Shown here: positions 14,329 to 23,618 of the stretch, piece after piece
Numbering within the stretch: position 1 is the first letter of the stretch
Layout: each line of letters opens with the position of its first letter
Source of the DNA: Clostridiaceae bacterium BRH_c20a
GTDB lineage: Bacteria; Bacillota; Peptococcia; Peptococcales; BICA1-8
Direction of reading: 5' to 3'
NCBI GenBank assembly: GCA_000961765.1
Contig: LADT01000016.1
Span: 1-64,000 of the forward strand
Length of the DNA: 64,000 bases
Program-made: the position numbers and the translations under genes
Notes under the pieces: model-generated
Databases searched by the model: none
Seen by the model: the letters and a program-made list of their open reading frames with translations, nothing else
Told to the model about the DNA's origin: nothing

Positions 14329-15443
14329 AAAAAATATGTAATGACCAGAGCGGGATGGCCTTGGTCTTTTCCATTATGGTTTTAGTTTTGATTTCTATTT
14401 GGGGGGCTGCAACGTTAAATTTAAGCACCAATGAATATATAATAAACAATAATTCCAAAAAAGCAATTCAAGCCTATTATCTAGCAGAAGCAGGATTAGA
14501 GGAAGCAATAGCGAATTTACAAATAGATCCTGAAAATTTTGTAGGTTTTTCCGGTAATTTGGAAACTGGTAGTTATTCTGTCAGTAAAAATGGGACAGTG
14601 CCGGGGAATGTTACCTTAAGTTCTGTTGGAACTGTTGATGGAAGCTTTAAAAAGACTTTAACAGCCCAACTTGCAATAACTGCTCTATATTCAGGGGGTA
14701 GCCAAAGTCCAACCATCACACTGTTTGGTGACAACGGAAATGGACAGATTAAGAATTGTACATTTGTAGTTAATGGAGATGTACTCTTAAATGATGATAT
14801 TTCTATCCATGGAACAACAACGACAATTAGCAATAATTTATTATATAATGGCGAATTAGGCATTGGTAATAATAATACAATCGTCATTGGCGGAGAGGAA
14901 ATAACAAATTTCCCACCTCCTGAATATCCAGAAAACTACTTAGATAATATATCACCACCATCGGGAGAACCGTATTTAATTGGTAGTAAAGATATATACT
15001 CATTACCCAATTTAAATGGCAAAGCATATTATCAGTTAACTAAGAATAATGCAAATCTATATAATATTTCTAATGATAATCCAGATATTTTTGTTATTTA
15101 TAGTGATAATACCATAGACATTAACGGTAATTTAGAAAATGTAATCATAGTTGCTGATAATATAAATATCCATACTTCTGTTACCTTGACAAATGTTATT
15201 CTTTACGGTCAAACAGATATAGACATAGATGGTGAAGCTGTTTCCATAAATGGAGGAATTATTACTGATGGACAACTAAAGATTAATAATAGCACTCTAA
15301 CCCATTATGGAAGTGTTTATGCTAATAATATTTTTATTAATCAAGCAGCGGTTACGCTTACCTATGATGAAGAAATATTAAAAGATATCTCTTGGCCGCT
15401 ATTGAGCCAAGGCTATAAAATAACCTTAGAGAAGTGGGATTAG
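14298..15443 (+). CDS. PilX-type minor pilin with long repetitive beta domain
   Basis: This 381-residue protein has a PilX-like N-terminus: SGMALVFSIMVLVLISIW followed by AYYLAEAGLEEAIANLQ, where the usual glutamate 5 is absent, as in GspK/PilX proteins. The remaining 280 residues are rich in Asn, Ile, Gly and Asp with short hydrophobic strands (for example VIIVADNINIHTSVTLTNVI), suggesting a right-handed beta-helix like polymer-forming or adhesive proteins. It is probably the tip protein of the pilus. Its start lies inside the preceding gene. No transmembrane segment other than the N-terminal helix is seen. Confidence 0.75.
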   Translation: MEKLRVLNSMKKICNDQSGMALVFSIMVLVLISIWGAATLNLSTNEYIINNNSKKAIQAYYLAEAGLEEAIANLQIDPENFVGFSGNLETGSYSVSKNGTVPGNVTLSSVGTVDGSFKKTLTAQLAITALYSGGSQSPTITLFGDNGNGQIKNCTFVVNGDVLLNDDISIHGTTTTISNNLLYNGELGIGNNNTIVIGGEEITNFPPPEYPENYLDNISPPSGEPYLIGSKDIYSLPNLNGKAYYQLTKNNANLYNISNDNPDIFVIYSDNTIDINGNLENVIIVADNINIHTSVTLTNVILYGQTDIDIDGEAVSINGGIITDGQLKINNSTLTHYGSVYANNIFINQAAVTLTYDEEILKDISWPLLSQGYKITLEKWD

Positions 15444-15471
15444 TGAATAAATTGAATGTGAGGGATTAATT

Positions 15472-15750
15472 ATGAAAAAACCTGTTAATCTAGCGGAAAT
15501 ACTAGTGGAGCAGATGGTGGAGGAACAATTAGCTAAAAGAACGGGAATGTGTTCTTGTGATATCTGCAAAGCGGATATTATGGCTGTAGCTTTAAATCAC
15601 TTACCCCCTAGGTATACCAATACTGATAAAGGTGGACTTTATGTCCGGGCCGGTATTCTTGACAGTCAGCTTTCTACTGATCTATTAGTAGAGGTAAGTA
15701 AAGCCATCGAACATATAAAGAACAACCCAAGACACAAACCCAACGTATAA
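15472..15750 (+). CDS. ComFB-like late competence protein
   Basis: This 92-residue protein has the ComFB signature: NLAEILVEQMVEEQL, then CSCDICKADIMAVALNHLPP and PRYTNTDKGGLY. The cysteines of CSCDIC may bind metal. ComFB homologues in cyanobacteria and bacilli have been reported to bind cyclic dinucleotides; if that holds here, it adds a second cyclic-di-GMP input to the pilus machine. It sits between the tip pilin and pilM, so a role in pilus control or DNA uptake is likely. Confidence 0.85.
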   Translation: MKKPVNLAEILVEQMVEEQLAKRTGMCSCDICKADIMAVALNHLPPRYTNTDKGGLYVRAGILDSQLSTDLLVEVSKAIEHIKNNPRHKPNV

Positions 15751-15777
15751 GATTTAGCTCATTAGGGAGAGGGATAT

Positions 15778-16659
15778 ATGGTGGTTGAAAAAAAAATAAA
15801 TAAACTTGTTACTGTTCATATAGTTGATGACCTTATTTATTTGGCAGTATCAAGAATAAGCAAAAATAACCATTACAAAATTAAAGATACAGTCCAGCTA
15901 CCTTTAAATGGGCCAGCATTAAGTGAATATGTGTTGAAAAAAAGGTTAAAGCGGTATCCGGTTTATCTTGTGCTCGGGGGGAAACAAATAGTTACCAGGG
16001 TAATAAATATTCCTGACCTGCCTCAAGAGGAAATACGACAGGCGCTAACCTGGGAGGTTTCAAAATATATCCCTATCCCCTCAGAGGAATTAATCTTTGA
16101 TTTTGAAGTATTAAATAAAGTAAGTACTCCAAGCGGTGAGCAGCTGCAACTTATGATAATTGCTGCTAGAAAACAGTATATTGAAAACTATTGTGATATT
16201 CTAGTCAATAGTGGCTTAAAGCCAATGATAGTAGATATCGAAGGTATTGTACTCAAATATCTTTATTCCTGTTTAGAAAGTTCCAAGGGTAACACTAATG
16301 TCTGTTGTGTTTATCTTGATGAGCATCGAGGAGTGTTTAGTTTTATCAACAATAATAATCTCTTTTTTGTCCATAACGTTGAGTGGGAGCAGGAGATAAT
16401 TATAAATAGGCTTTCTTCTGAGTACCAACGGGTTAATAATTACCTTCAGAGACAGATGCAGATGCCAAATGTCACTGATATTTATATCTTTGGGCAAGTA
16501 GATGAAACGCTTTATGAAAATCTGAAAGCAGAGTTAGGTCTAGACGTAAACTGTGTTAATCTTACCGATAATGCCTTAAAAATAAACACTCGTGAGCTAG
16601 ATCCTCATTATACCTTCGCTATTGGTTTAAATTTACGGGAGGTGAATAATGGCAATTAA
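15778..16659 (+). CDS. pilM: Pilus assembly protein PilM
   Basis: This 293-residue actin-fold (ASKHA) protein shows VTRVINIPDLPQEEIRQALT, the PilM landmark, and SKYIPIPSEELIFDFEVL. It is cytosolic and binds the PilN N-terminus and PilB to connect the motor to the envelope. GGGAGAGGG lies upstream. Its stop overlaps the pilN start by 11 bases. The conserved nucleotide-binding glycines are weaker than in some PilM proteins, so ATP binding is uncertain. Confidence 0.88.
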   Translation: MVVEKKINKLVTVHIVDDLIYLAVSRISKNNHYKIKDTVQLPLNGPALSEYVLKKRLKRYPVYLVLGGKQIVTRVINIPDLPQEEIRQALTWEVSKYIPIPSEELIFDFEVLNKVSTPSGEQLQLMIIAARKQYIENYCDILVNSGLKPMIVDIEGIVLKYLYSCLESSKGNTNVCCVYLDEHRGVFSFINNNNLFFVHNVEWEQEIIINRLSSEYQRVNNYLQRQMQMPNVTDIYIFGQVDETLYENLKAELGLDVNCVNLTDNALKINTRELDPHYTFAIGLNLREVNNGN

Positions 16660-17275
16660 TTTACTGCCTCCAAAATATAAACCTAAGCCCACGGTAGAAT
16701 GGAAAAGGTTAAATAAAATACTTCTTATATCGATTACAGCTTTAGCTATTGGTTTTTTGGGTGCTAATTATTATTTTTTCAAGATAGGTATCAATGAAAA
16801 GGAAATCAACTTACAGGCAAATATAGATAATCTTAAACCTGTTTTTAATAAGATAGAGGAATATGACCGTACCCAGGAAACTTTAAAAACAATAGAAGCA
16901 ATAGCTGATAAAATTGGCAAAGCTAAAGAAACCTGGTCTGATATTTTAGCTGATGTGGCAGGGAGCCTTACTGATGATATTTGGTTTATTCAGATTACCA
17001 AGGAAGAGGATAGAATCTTAATAGAAGGGGAAGCTCAGAATTTTTCTGCTGTTGGCAATTTGGCTGTTAATATCCGGAAACTACCGTGGTTTAAACAGGT
17101 AGATGTAAATGAAGCAGAAACAATTGAAGATATAAAAATAAAAAGTCAGTTGCAATTGCCTATAAAGGGTAAAAAGACCATGGTTTTAACAGAAAATGTA
17201 TGGTTTAAAATTACTGCAATACTTAAGGAAAATATTACATTATTTGTTGCGCCCGAAGGGAGTGAAACAAAATAA
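16649..17275 (+). CDS. pilN: Pilus assembly protein PilN
   Basis: This 208-residue bitopic protein begins MAINLLPPKYKPKP, containing the INLLPP motif that docks into PilM. One transmembrane helix lies at about residues 24-45, then a coiled coil, then a ferredoxin-like domain outside the membrane. It pairs with PilO to form the alignment complex. GGGAGGTG is upstream. It ends at the base where pilO begins (stop and start overlap). Confidence 0.9.
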   Translation: MAINLLPPKYKPKPTVEWKRLNKILLISITALAIGFLGANYYFFKIGINEKEINLQANIDNLKPVFNKIEEYDRTQETLKTIEAIADKIGKAKETWSDILADVAGSLTDDIWFIQITKEEDRILIEGEAQNFSAVGNLAVNIRKLPWFKQVDVNEAETIEDIKIKSQLQLPIKGKKTMVLTENVWFKITAILKENITLFVAPEGSETK

Positions 17276-17916
17276 TGGACTTCTTAGCTGAAAAACTTAA
17301 AATCAGAAAGATTTTTCTTTACCTTTTATTTCTTGTAGCAATTTTATTTTTTTATACTTTTTTCCTAAAGGTAGAAATTGCTGAGATTTTGAGTAAAAAA
17401 GAAAACATAGCTCAATTGGAAAGCCAATTGACTTTAATTGAAAAACAAATCAAAGGAATAGATAGTACTAAATTAAAGGAAATGGAGCACAGAACTCAAG
17501 AATTTAAAAGGCAGTATGATTTGGGCTTAGAATCCCAACTAGTACTCTTAGATGCCCATAATCTTGCTGTACAAGCTAATTTAGAAATAATCGGTTTTAC
17601 TTCCTTGGAAAAAAATGAGTTAGAGGATTTTAAACATCGTCAGTATATCCTGACCTTCATGGGTGGCTATAGTGATTTTTTGCACTGGCTTAAACTTTTA
17701 GAAGAGATGCCATATTATATTAATATCCACGACCTTTATATCAGTAAATTTTTAATTAATAAAGAGGGTGCAGAAGTGTCAAATGCTTCTGAAAAACTAG
17801 TGTTTAGGGTGACTATAAATAATATAGCCATTTATGATAATTTAAACTATGGAGGAAACATTCCTGCCAATTTTCGGGCAGAACCCTTTGACCCAGGTAT
17901 AGTTAATAGAAATTAA
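17275..17916 (+). CDS. pilO: Pilus assembly protein PilO
   Basis: This 213-residue bitopic protein has a transmembrane helix at about 13-32, a coiled coil with QLESQLTLIEKQI (about 44-80), and a ferredoxin-like domain including YSDFLHWLKLLEEMPYYINI, the PilO landmark. It overlaps pilN by one base and is the last gene of the pilus block. PilP and a secretin are absent, as expected for a single-membrane or Firmicutes pilus. Confidence 0.9.
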   Translation: MDFLAEKLKIRKIFLYLLFLVAILFFYTFFLKVEIAEILSKKENIAQLESQLTLIEKQIKGIDSTKLKEMEHRTQEFKRQYDLGLESQLVLLDAHNLAVQANLEIIGFTSLEKNELEDFKHRQYILTFMGGYSDFLHWLKLLEEMPYYINIHDLYISKFLINKEGAEVSNASEKLVFRVTINNIAIYDNLNYGGNIPANFRAEPFDPGIVNRN

Positions 17917-17963
17917 GTATAAAATTAGTAATAGGAAGATTAAACATTGGTTAGAGGTGGAAA

Positions 17964-19388
17964 ATGGATAAAAAGCAATTGAAAGAAATTCTGGATACTG
18001 CGTTATTAAACGGTGGTGACTTAGCAGAAATTTTTATTGAACATAAGGAAACAACAAGTATTGGGTGCGAAGACCGTAAAATAGAGAGGATTAATTCCGG
18101 AATTGATGCCGGAGCAGGTATTCGGGTCATCTCTGGTGATAGTACTGCGTATGCTTATACAAATATTTTAACAGAAAAAAGCTTACAAGAATTGGCCCAA
18201 GTAGCTAGTAAAGCTGCAAAAAGTGGTAAGAATATATCGGCCATAGATTTTACTACTCCAAAACCATTAGTAGAATTCGAAATAGAATTAAGGCCTGATA
18301 AGGTTAGGGTTGAGGAAAAGGTTGAAAAAGTAAAGGCTGCTGATGCTGCTGCCCGTTCTGTAGATGAAAAAATCCAGCAGGTTAGTGTTGGTTATGGAGA
18401 TGTTAGGCAAAAAGTTACTATTGCTAATAGTGAAGGTATATTTATTGAAGACGAGCGGATTCGGACCCGTTTTATCTGTAATGCAATTGCCAGTGACGGC
18501 AATTCTATTCAGACGGGTTTTTCTTCCTTAGGAGGTACCCAAGGCTTTGAGATTTTTAAGGAGCGGGATCCCAAGGAAATGGGCATAGAGTCGGCTCAGA
18601 GGGCATTATTAATGTTAAGCGCGAAACCTTGCCCTAGTGGCAAAATGGCAGTGGTTATGGCAAGTGAAGCAGGAGGAACTATGGTTCACGAAGCCTGTGG
18701 CCATGGCTTAGAAGCAGACCTAGTCCAGAAAGGTTTATCTGTTTATGCTAATAAAAGAGGAGAAAGGGTGGCCTCCGATTTAGTTACGGTAATTGATGAT
18801 GCTACTATGCCTTATAAATATGGATCTTTCCGATATGATGATGAGGGTACTGTGGGTCAGAAGAATGTTTTAATAAAGAACGGTGTATTAGAAAATTATA
18901 TGTATGATAGATTAACTGCAGGCAAAGAAGGGAAGAAATCCTCAGGAAACGGGCGACGGGAATCATATAAAGAAAGACCCGTTCCTAGAATGACCAATAC
19001 TTATATAGCAAGCGGTAAGGATGAACCAGATGATATAATAAAATCTACTAAAAAAGGCATTTTGGTTAGAAAAATGGGTGGGGGTCAGGTCAATACTACA
19101 AATGGTGATTACGTTTTTGATGTGGCGGAAGGTTATCTGATAGAAAATGGTGAGATAACCTCAGCAGTTCAGGGTGCAACTCTTGCCGGCAATGGTCCTG
19201 ATACACTGCAAATGGTGGAAATGGTTGGAAATGATTTGGGTTTTGCCATAGGTACCTGTGGCAAGGAAGGCCAAGGAGCACCAGTTTCAGATGCCCAACC
19301 AACCATGAAAATTAAAGAATTAACCGTTGGTGGTACTGGCGGTACGGGTCCAGAAATTAATAGAGATTTTAAGATTAGAAGAATGTAA
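17964..19388 (+). CDS. tldD: TldD metalloprotease subunit
   Basis: This 474-residue protein has the zinc motif HEACGHGLEAD (about residues 239-249) and the C-terminal signature with TMKIKELTVGGTGG. TldD forms a heterodimer with PmbA (TldE) that degrades unfolded peptides and matures some RiPPs. The pmbA gene follows 140 bases later. RBS GAGGTGG is present. No RiPP precursor is seen nearby, so a housekeeping role is likely. A strong terminator directly follows the stop. Confidence 0.93.
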   Translation: MDKKQLKEILDTALLNGGDLAEIFIEHKETTSIGCEDRKIERINSGIDAGAGIRVISGDSTAYAYTNILTEKSLQELAQVASKAAKSGKNISAIDFTTPKPLVEFEIELRPDKVRVEEKVEKVKAADAAARSVDEKIQQVSVGYGDVRQKVTIANSEGIFIEDERIRTRFICNAIASDGNSIQTGFSSLGGTQGFEIFKERDPKEMGIESAQRALLMLSAKPCPSGKMAVVMASEAGGTMVHEACGHGLEADLVQKGLSVYANKRGERVASDLVTVIDDATMPYKYGSFRYDDEGTVGQKNVLIKNGVLENYMYDRLTAGKEGKKSSGNGRRESYKERPVPRMTNTYIASGKDEPDDIIKSTKKGILVRKMGGGQVNTTNGDYVFDVAEGYLIENGEITSAVQGATLAGNGPDTLQMVEMVGNDLGFAIGTCGKEGQGAPVSDAQPTMKIKELTVGGTGGTGPEINRDFKIRRM

Positions 19389-19413
19389 AAAACCAAGCGC
19401 TCGCTTGGTTTTT
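19388..19413 (+). terminator. Terminator after tldD
   Basis: AAAAACCAAGCG and CGCTTGGTTTTT form a stem with almost no loop sequence left unpaired beyond CT, with a T run. It separates tldD from pmbA, so pmbA probably has its own promoter or relies on read-through. Confidence 0.85.
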
Positions 19414-19529
19414 AATTGAGAATGGAGAGTTGGAATTTGAGAATGAACCCTAGAGTAGAGTAACTTAATTAATAACAAGAATATTTGTAAATACTAAAAG
19501 TTGAAATAAGTTATACGGAGGTGTTATAT

Positions 19530-20876
19530 ATGGCTCTTAATGATTTTCTGAAATTAGGTGTAAAAGCTGTTGAGAAGGCATTGAAAATTGGTTCAGATAA
19601 TGCTGAAGTGTTTTTATTAAATGCCAGAGATTTTAATATTCAAGTAGCTAACCAAAAGATTGATACCATAAAGCTAGCTGAAGAACGGGGTTTGGGAATA
19701 AGGGTTTTTAAGGACCGGAGAATGGGATTTTCTTATACCTCTGATTTGAATGATACTGCAGTTGACCAAGTTGTGGAGCAGGCTCTGGCTAATTCTCTTA
19801 ATACTGCCCATGATGAATATCTCACCCTTGCCGAAAAAACGGAAAGCTACCCAGCTTTGGATTTATTTGACCAGGAAATATCACAAAAATCCGTTGAGGA
19901 GAAAATAGAATTAGCTAAAGAGATTGAAAACTATGCTAAAAAATATGACAGCCGGATTAAAATTACCGAAAGGGCTGCTTACGAGGACTCCCAATATGAA
20001 ATATGGATTATGAATTCTCTAGGGTTAAATGGTTATTATCAGGGCGCCTATTGTGGTGGATATGCCTTGGTAGTAGGTGAAGAACAGGGGGAAAATCAGA
20101 CCGGCTTTGGCATGCAGTATAGCTTAAAGTACAAAAGCCTTAATCCGGAAATAATTGGTACAGACGCAGGAAAAAGGGCGGTCAGACTATTAGGTGCTGC
20201 AAGTATAAGCTCACAAAAAGCTCCAATAATATTAGAACCATATATAGCTACTAATTTTTTAGGGATAATTTCCCCAGCTTTATCTGCTGAAGCTGTAGAT
20301 AAAGGGAAATCTTTTTTAAAAGGAAAGACTAATAAAAGGGTAGCTAGTGAATTAGTAACATTAATAGATGATGGCCAAATGGAGGGTCGCGTATTGTCAG
20401 CTCCCTTTGATGGGGAAGGAATTCCAACCTCCAAGACTGTTCTAGTAGAACAAGGTGTACTAAAAGGTTATATGCATAATACATACACTGCTAAAAAAGC
20501 AGGATTAAAGTCTACAGGTAATGGGGTAAGAGGTTCTTACCGTTCTACTCCGGAGGTAGGTTCTACAAATTTTTATCTTGCCCCTGGTGAGATTGATCCT
20601 GAGCAAATAATTAAAGAAATTGATACAGGTCTTTATGTTACAGATGTTATGGGTATGCATACTGCTAATCCTATTTCTGGTGATTTTTCCTTAGGTGCTT
20701 CTGGAATTTGGATTGAAAATGGGGAGTTGACAAAACCAGTGAGAGGAATTGCAATTGCCGGTAATTTGCAAGAATTATTGGGTAATATTGCTGGTGTTTG
20801 CAATGATCTAACATTTTTTGTGGGTAAAGGTGCACCAACTATTAAAATTAATAATATTAGTATTAGCGGTAGTTAA
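19530..20876 (+). CDS. pmbA: TldE/PmbA family protein (TldD partner)
   Basis: The ATG at 19530 follows GGAGGTG at good spacing and gives 448 residues. It shares the TldD/PmbA fold (IKLAEERGLGIRVFKDRRMG near the N-terminus; GNGVRGSYRSTP and SGDFSLGASGIWIENGE in the C-terminal half) but lacks the HExxxH zinc motif, as expected for the non-catalytic partner. The 3' end lies 52 bases before aroQ. Confidence 0.92.
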   Translation: MALNDFLKLGVKAVEKALKIGSDNAEVFLLNARDFNIQVANQKIDTIKLAEERGLGIRVFKDRRMGFSYTSDLNDTAVDQVVEQALANSLNTAHDEYLTLAEKTESYPALDLFDQEISQKSVEEKIELAKEIENYAKKYDSRIKITERAAYEDSQYEIWIMNSLGLNGYYQGAYCGGYALVVGEEQGENQTGFGMQYSLKYKSLNPEIIGTDAGKRAVRLLGAASISSQKAPIILEPYIATNFLGIISPALSAEAVDKGKSFLKGKTNKRVASELVTLIDDGQMEGRVLSAPFDGEGIPTSKTVLVEQGVLKGYMHNTYTAKKAGLKSTGNGVRGSYRSTPEVGSTNFYLAPGEIDPEQIIKEIDTGLYVTDVMGMHTANPISGDFSLGASGIWIENGELTKPVRGIAIAGNLQELLGNIAGVCNDLTFFVGKGAPTIKINNISISGS

Positions 20877-20927
20877 ATCTGTTCAAAACCTTATTAATAT
20901 GGTAACATTTGTGGGTGGGGTGAAAAC

Positions 20928-21371
20928 ATGAAAATACTGGTAATTGATGGACCCAATATAAATATGCTCGGTATACGCCGTCCGGAAACATATGGTACTA
21001 CATCAATGGAAACTATTCATGAGAGGCTGAGAGTCCTGGCTAATGAATTAGGTTGTCAGATAAATTTCTTTCAGTCAAATCATGAAGGACAGATTGTGGA
21101 TCAAATCCAAAAGTCCTATGAAGTGTACAATTATTTGCTTATAAATGCTGCTGCATATACTCATACAAGTATTGCCATCAGGGATGCAATTGAAGCAGTT
21201 AGTATACCAACCATTGAGGTGCATTTAAGTAATATTCATGCCCGGGAACCATTTCGTCATATATCAATGCTTGCATCGGTTTGCAGAGGTCAAATATGTG
21301 GTTTTGGCTATTTAGGATATGAAATGGCTCTAAGAGTTGCTGTTTCAGAACTAAAGGAGTCAAATCTATGA
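20928..21371 (+). CDS. aroQ: Type II 3-dehydroquinate dehydratase
   Basis: This 147-residue enzyme shows GPNINMLGIRRPETYG, QSNHEGQIVDQI, NAAAYTHTSIAIRDA and EVHLSNIHAREPFRH, which hold the catalytic Arg, Tyr and His and the substrate-binding Asn of the type II dodecameric enzyme. It dehydrates 3-dehydroquinate in the shikimate pathway. GGGTGGGGTG precedes the ATG. It overlaps pepP by four bases, and the aroQ-pepP-efp order is widespread in Firmicutes. Confidence 0.95.
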   Translation: MKILVIDGPNINMLGIRRPETYGTTSMETIHERLRVLANELGCQINFFQSNHEGQIVDQIQKSYEVYNYLLINAAAYTHTSIAIRDAIEAVSIPTIEVHLSNIHAREPFRHISMLASVCRGQICGFGYLGYEMALRVAVSELKESNL

Positions 21372-22441
21372 TCATTGATAAGAGAATTGACAAGCTTAAG
21401 GAAAAATTAATACTATTAGGCTTAGATAGTTTCTTAGTAATGTCCCCTTTAAATCGGAGATATTTAAGTGGTTTTACAGGAACTTCCGGAATATTACTAA
21501 TTACCTTAAAACAGAGTTTTCTATTCACTGATTTTAGATACATAGAACAAGCAACTAGCCAAGCTTTAAAGTATCAAATCTTGAAACATGATTTTCCATT
21601 CACAAAGACTTTACTAGAGGTTCTAAAAAGAATGCCCATAGAGACTATGGGCATTGAAAGTGATTTTGTTACCTGTAAACAGTTTAATGAACTAGAAGAA
21701 CAATTGAATTCAATCAAAATATTACCTCAAGAGGGTATTATTGAAGGTCTGCGATTGTTAAAAGATGAGGATGAAATTAATTGTATCAAGAAGGCAGCGC
21801 AAATTGCCGATGATGCATTTGATTATATTTTAGGTGTTATTAAGCCGGGAATGAAAGAAATAGATGTAGCTTTAAAATTAGAGTTTTTTATGCGCTCCCA
21901 AGGGGCTGCCGCTCCTTCTTTCGAGACAATTGTTGCATCTGGCAGTCGTTCGGCTTTACCCCATGGTGTAGCTTCGGAAAAAAATATTGAAAAAGGCGAT
22001 TTGGTTACCATGGATTTTGGTTGTATTTATAATGGTTACTGTTCTGATATGACTAGGACAGTAGTTATAGGACAACCCACCCCTAAGCAGAGAGAAGTCT
22101 ACCAGATCGTAAGGGACGCGCAACTAAAGGGTCTAGATGCAATTAGAGCAGGTTTAGGAGCAAATGAAGTAGATTTAAAGAGTCGTTCATACATTACAAG
22201 TAAGGGTTATGGTGAATATTTTGGACATGGTTTAGGACACGGCCTAGGTCTAAATGTCCATGAAAACCCTAGCCTTTCACCTAGAGATAATACTGAGTTG
22301 CTAACTAATATGGTAGTCACCATTGAGCCCGGTATATACTTACCCCAGTGGGGAGGAATTAGAATAGAAGACTTAGTGGTTATCAATGATACGGGGTGTA
22401 ATAACTTAACCCGTGCTAATAAAGAATTAATAATTATTTAA
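21368..22441 (+). CDS. pepP: Xaa-Pro aminopeptidase, M24B
   Basis: This 357-residue protein has an N-terminal creatinase-like domain (about 1-125) and a C-terminal pita-bread metallopeptidase. The five metal ligands sit in MDFGCIYNGYCSDMTRT (two Asp), GHGLGHGLGLNVHE (His), TIEPGIYLP (Glu) and RIEDLVV (Glu). It removes N-terminal residues before proline in the cytosol. It lies between aroQ (overlap) and efp; proximity to efp is common though the functional reason is unclear. Confidence 0.93.
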   Translation: MIIDKRIDKLKEKLILLGLDSFLVMSPLNRRYLSGFTGTSGILLITLKQSFLFTDFRYIEQATSQALKYQILKHDFPFTKTLLEVLKRMPIETMGIESDFVTCKQFNELEEQLNSIKILPQEGIIEGLRLLKDEDEINCIKKAAQIADDAFDYILGVIKPGMKEIDVALKLEFFMRSQGAAAPSFETIVASGSRSALPHGVASEKNIEKGDLVTMDFGCIYNGYCSDMTRTVVIGQPTPKQREVYQIVRDAQLKGLDAIRAGLGANEVDLKSRSYITSKGYGEYFGHGLGHGLGLNVHENPSLSPRDNTELLTNMVVTIEPGIYLPQWGGIRIEDLVVINDTGCNNLTRANKELIII

Positions 22442-22461
22442 TATTTTAGGGAGGTAGGAAA

Positions 22462-23019
22462 GTGATATCATCAAACGATTTTAGGACAGGTGTAACAATT
22501 GAATTAAATGGTGAGCCATACCAGGTTATTGATTTCCAGCATGTTAAACCAGGTAAAGGTGCAGCCTTTGTAAGAGCGAAGTTGAAAAATCTAAAAACTG
22601 GTTCTGTTACAGAGCAAACCTTTAGAGCAGGTGAAAAAGTACCCAAAGCTGTAATGGATAGAAGACAAATGCAGTATTTATATAATGACGGCGAAAATTA
22701 TGTATTTATGGATAATCAAAATTTCGAGCAGATTTATTTACGTCAAGAGCAGCTTGATGGTAATGAAAAATACTTAAAAGAAAATATGGAGTGTCAGGTA
22801 ATGCTATTTCAAGAAAAAGTATTAGGGGTGGATTTACCTAACACTGTAGAATTAGAGGTCATTGAAACAGAGCCCGGAATTAAAGGGGATACAGCTTCAG
22901 GTGGTACTAAGCCTGCAAAGCTGGAAACTGGTTTAGTAGTACAGGTTCCCTTTTTTGTTAATACCGGAGAATTTCTAAGAATTGACACTCGCTCAGGGGC
23001 ATATATTGAGAGGGCCTAA
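22462..23019 (+). CDS. efp: Translation elongation factor P
   Basis: This 185-residue protein starts at GTG with GGGAGGTAGG upstream. Three OB-like domains are visible; the modification loop is [14 protein letters not shown] with the conserved lysine in PGKG at about residue 32. The C-terminal signature [20 protein letters not shown] is present. EF-P binds between the P and E sites and relieves stalling at proline runs. No dedicated modification enzyme (EpmA, EarP) is nearby. Confidence 0.96.
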   Translation: MISSNDFRTGVTIELNGEPYQVIDFQHVKPGKGAAFVRAKLKNLKTGSVTEQTFRAGEKVPKAVMDRRQMQYLYNDGENYVFMDNQNFEQIYLRQEQLDGNEKYLKENMECQVMLFQEKVLGVDLPNTVELEVIETEPGIKGDTASGGTKPAKLETGLVVQVPFFVNTGEFLRIDTRSGAYIERA

Positions 23020-23084
23020 AGTTTAAGTTTTGGTAATTATGGAATACTAAAGAAGCGTGAATTTTACTGGAAAGGAGGAAAATC

Positions 23085-23510
23085 ATGAGAGATTTAACGA
23101 GTAAAATATCTTATTTACAGGGATTGGTAGAAGGTCTGGGCTTAGAAACAACTACCAAAGAAGGTCGTATCTTAACAAATATAATTGGCATTTTAGATGA
23201 CATGGCAGAAGCTATCAAGGATCTGCAAGATGCTCAAATTGAACTGGAGAATTATGTAGAGACCATTGATGAGGATCTTTATGAACTTGAAGATGACTTC
23301 TATGAAGAAGAAGATTTGGATGAGGAAGATGAGCTTGAAGAAGATTTGGATGAGGAAGAAGAATATGTTGAAGTAGAGTGCCCTAAATGCCATGATTTAG
23401 TTTATTTTGATTCAGAGCTTTTAGATGACGATGATATTGTGGAAATATCTTGTCCTAATTGTGATGAAATTGTTTTTAAAACTGATGACAATAATAATGA
23501 TGAAGACTAA
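23085..23510 (+). CDS. CD1247-type protein with acidic linker and zinc ribbon
   Basis: This 141-residue protein has an N-terminal helical domain (MRDLTSKISYLQGLVEGLGL), a very acidic central stretch (Asp/Glu nearly throughout about residues 60-92) and a C-terminal zinc ribbon with CPKC and CPNC. It matches a clostridial family often named after CD1247 and found next to efp and spoIIIA. Its function is unknown. The ribbon suggests nucleic acid or protein contact. A terminator separates it from spoIIIAA. Confidence 0.85.
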   Translation: MRDLTSKISYLQGLVEGLGLETTTKEGRILTNIIGILDDMAEAIKDLQDAQIELENYVETIDEDLYELEDDFYEEEDLDEEDELEEDLDEEEEYVEVECPKCHDLVYFDSELLDDDDIVEISCPNCDEIVFKTDDNNNDED

Positions 23511-23523
23511 AATTGATTTTGTC

Positions 23524-23557
23524 AAAAAATCCAAGGTGCAAACCTTGGATTTTTTTT
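23524..23557 (+). terminator. Strong terminator before the spoIIIA operon
   Basis: AAAAATCCAAGG and CCTTGGATTTTT pair around TGCAAA, with a T7 tail. It isolates the sporulation operon from efp transcription. A GTCATAAA sequence at 23568 could belong to a SigE-type promoter, but no clear -10 is seen. Confidence 0.9.
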
Positions 23558-23618
23558 ATTATTTTTAGTCATAAAGCAAGATTAGCTCTAGTATTTATAT
23601 ATGGTAAGGAGGGTAATT

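Noticed and set aside
15472..15750. Reading the ComFB-like protein as a competence operon marker (comF locus)
   Set aside because: No comFA or comFC lies nearby; the gene stands inside the pilus block, so only the family name is kept.
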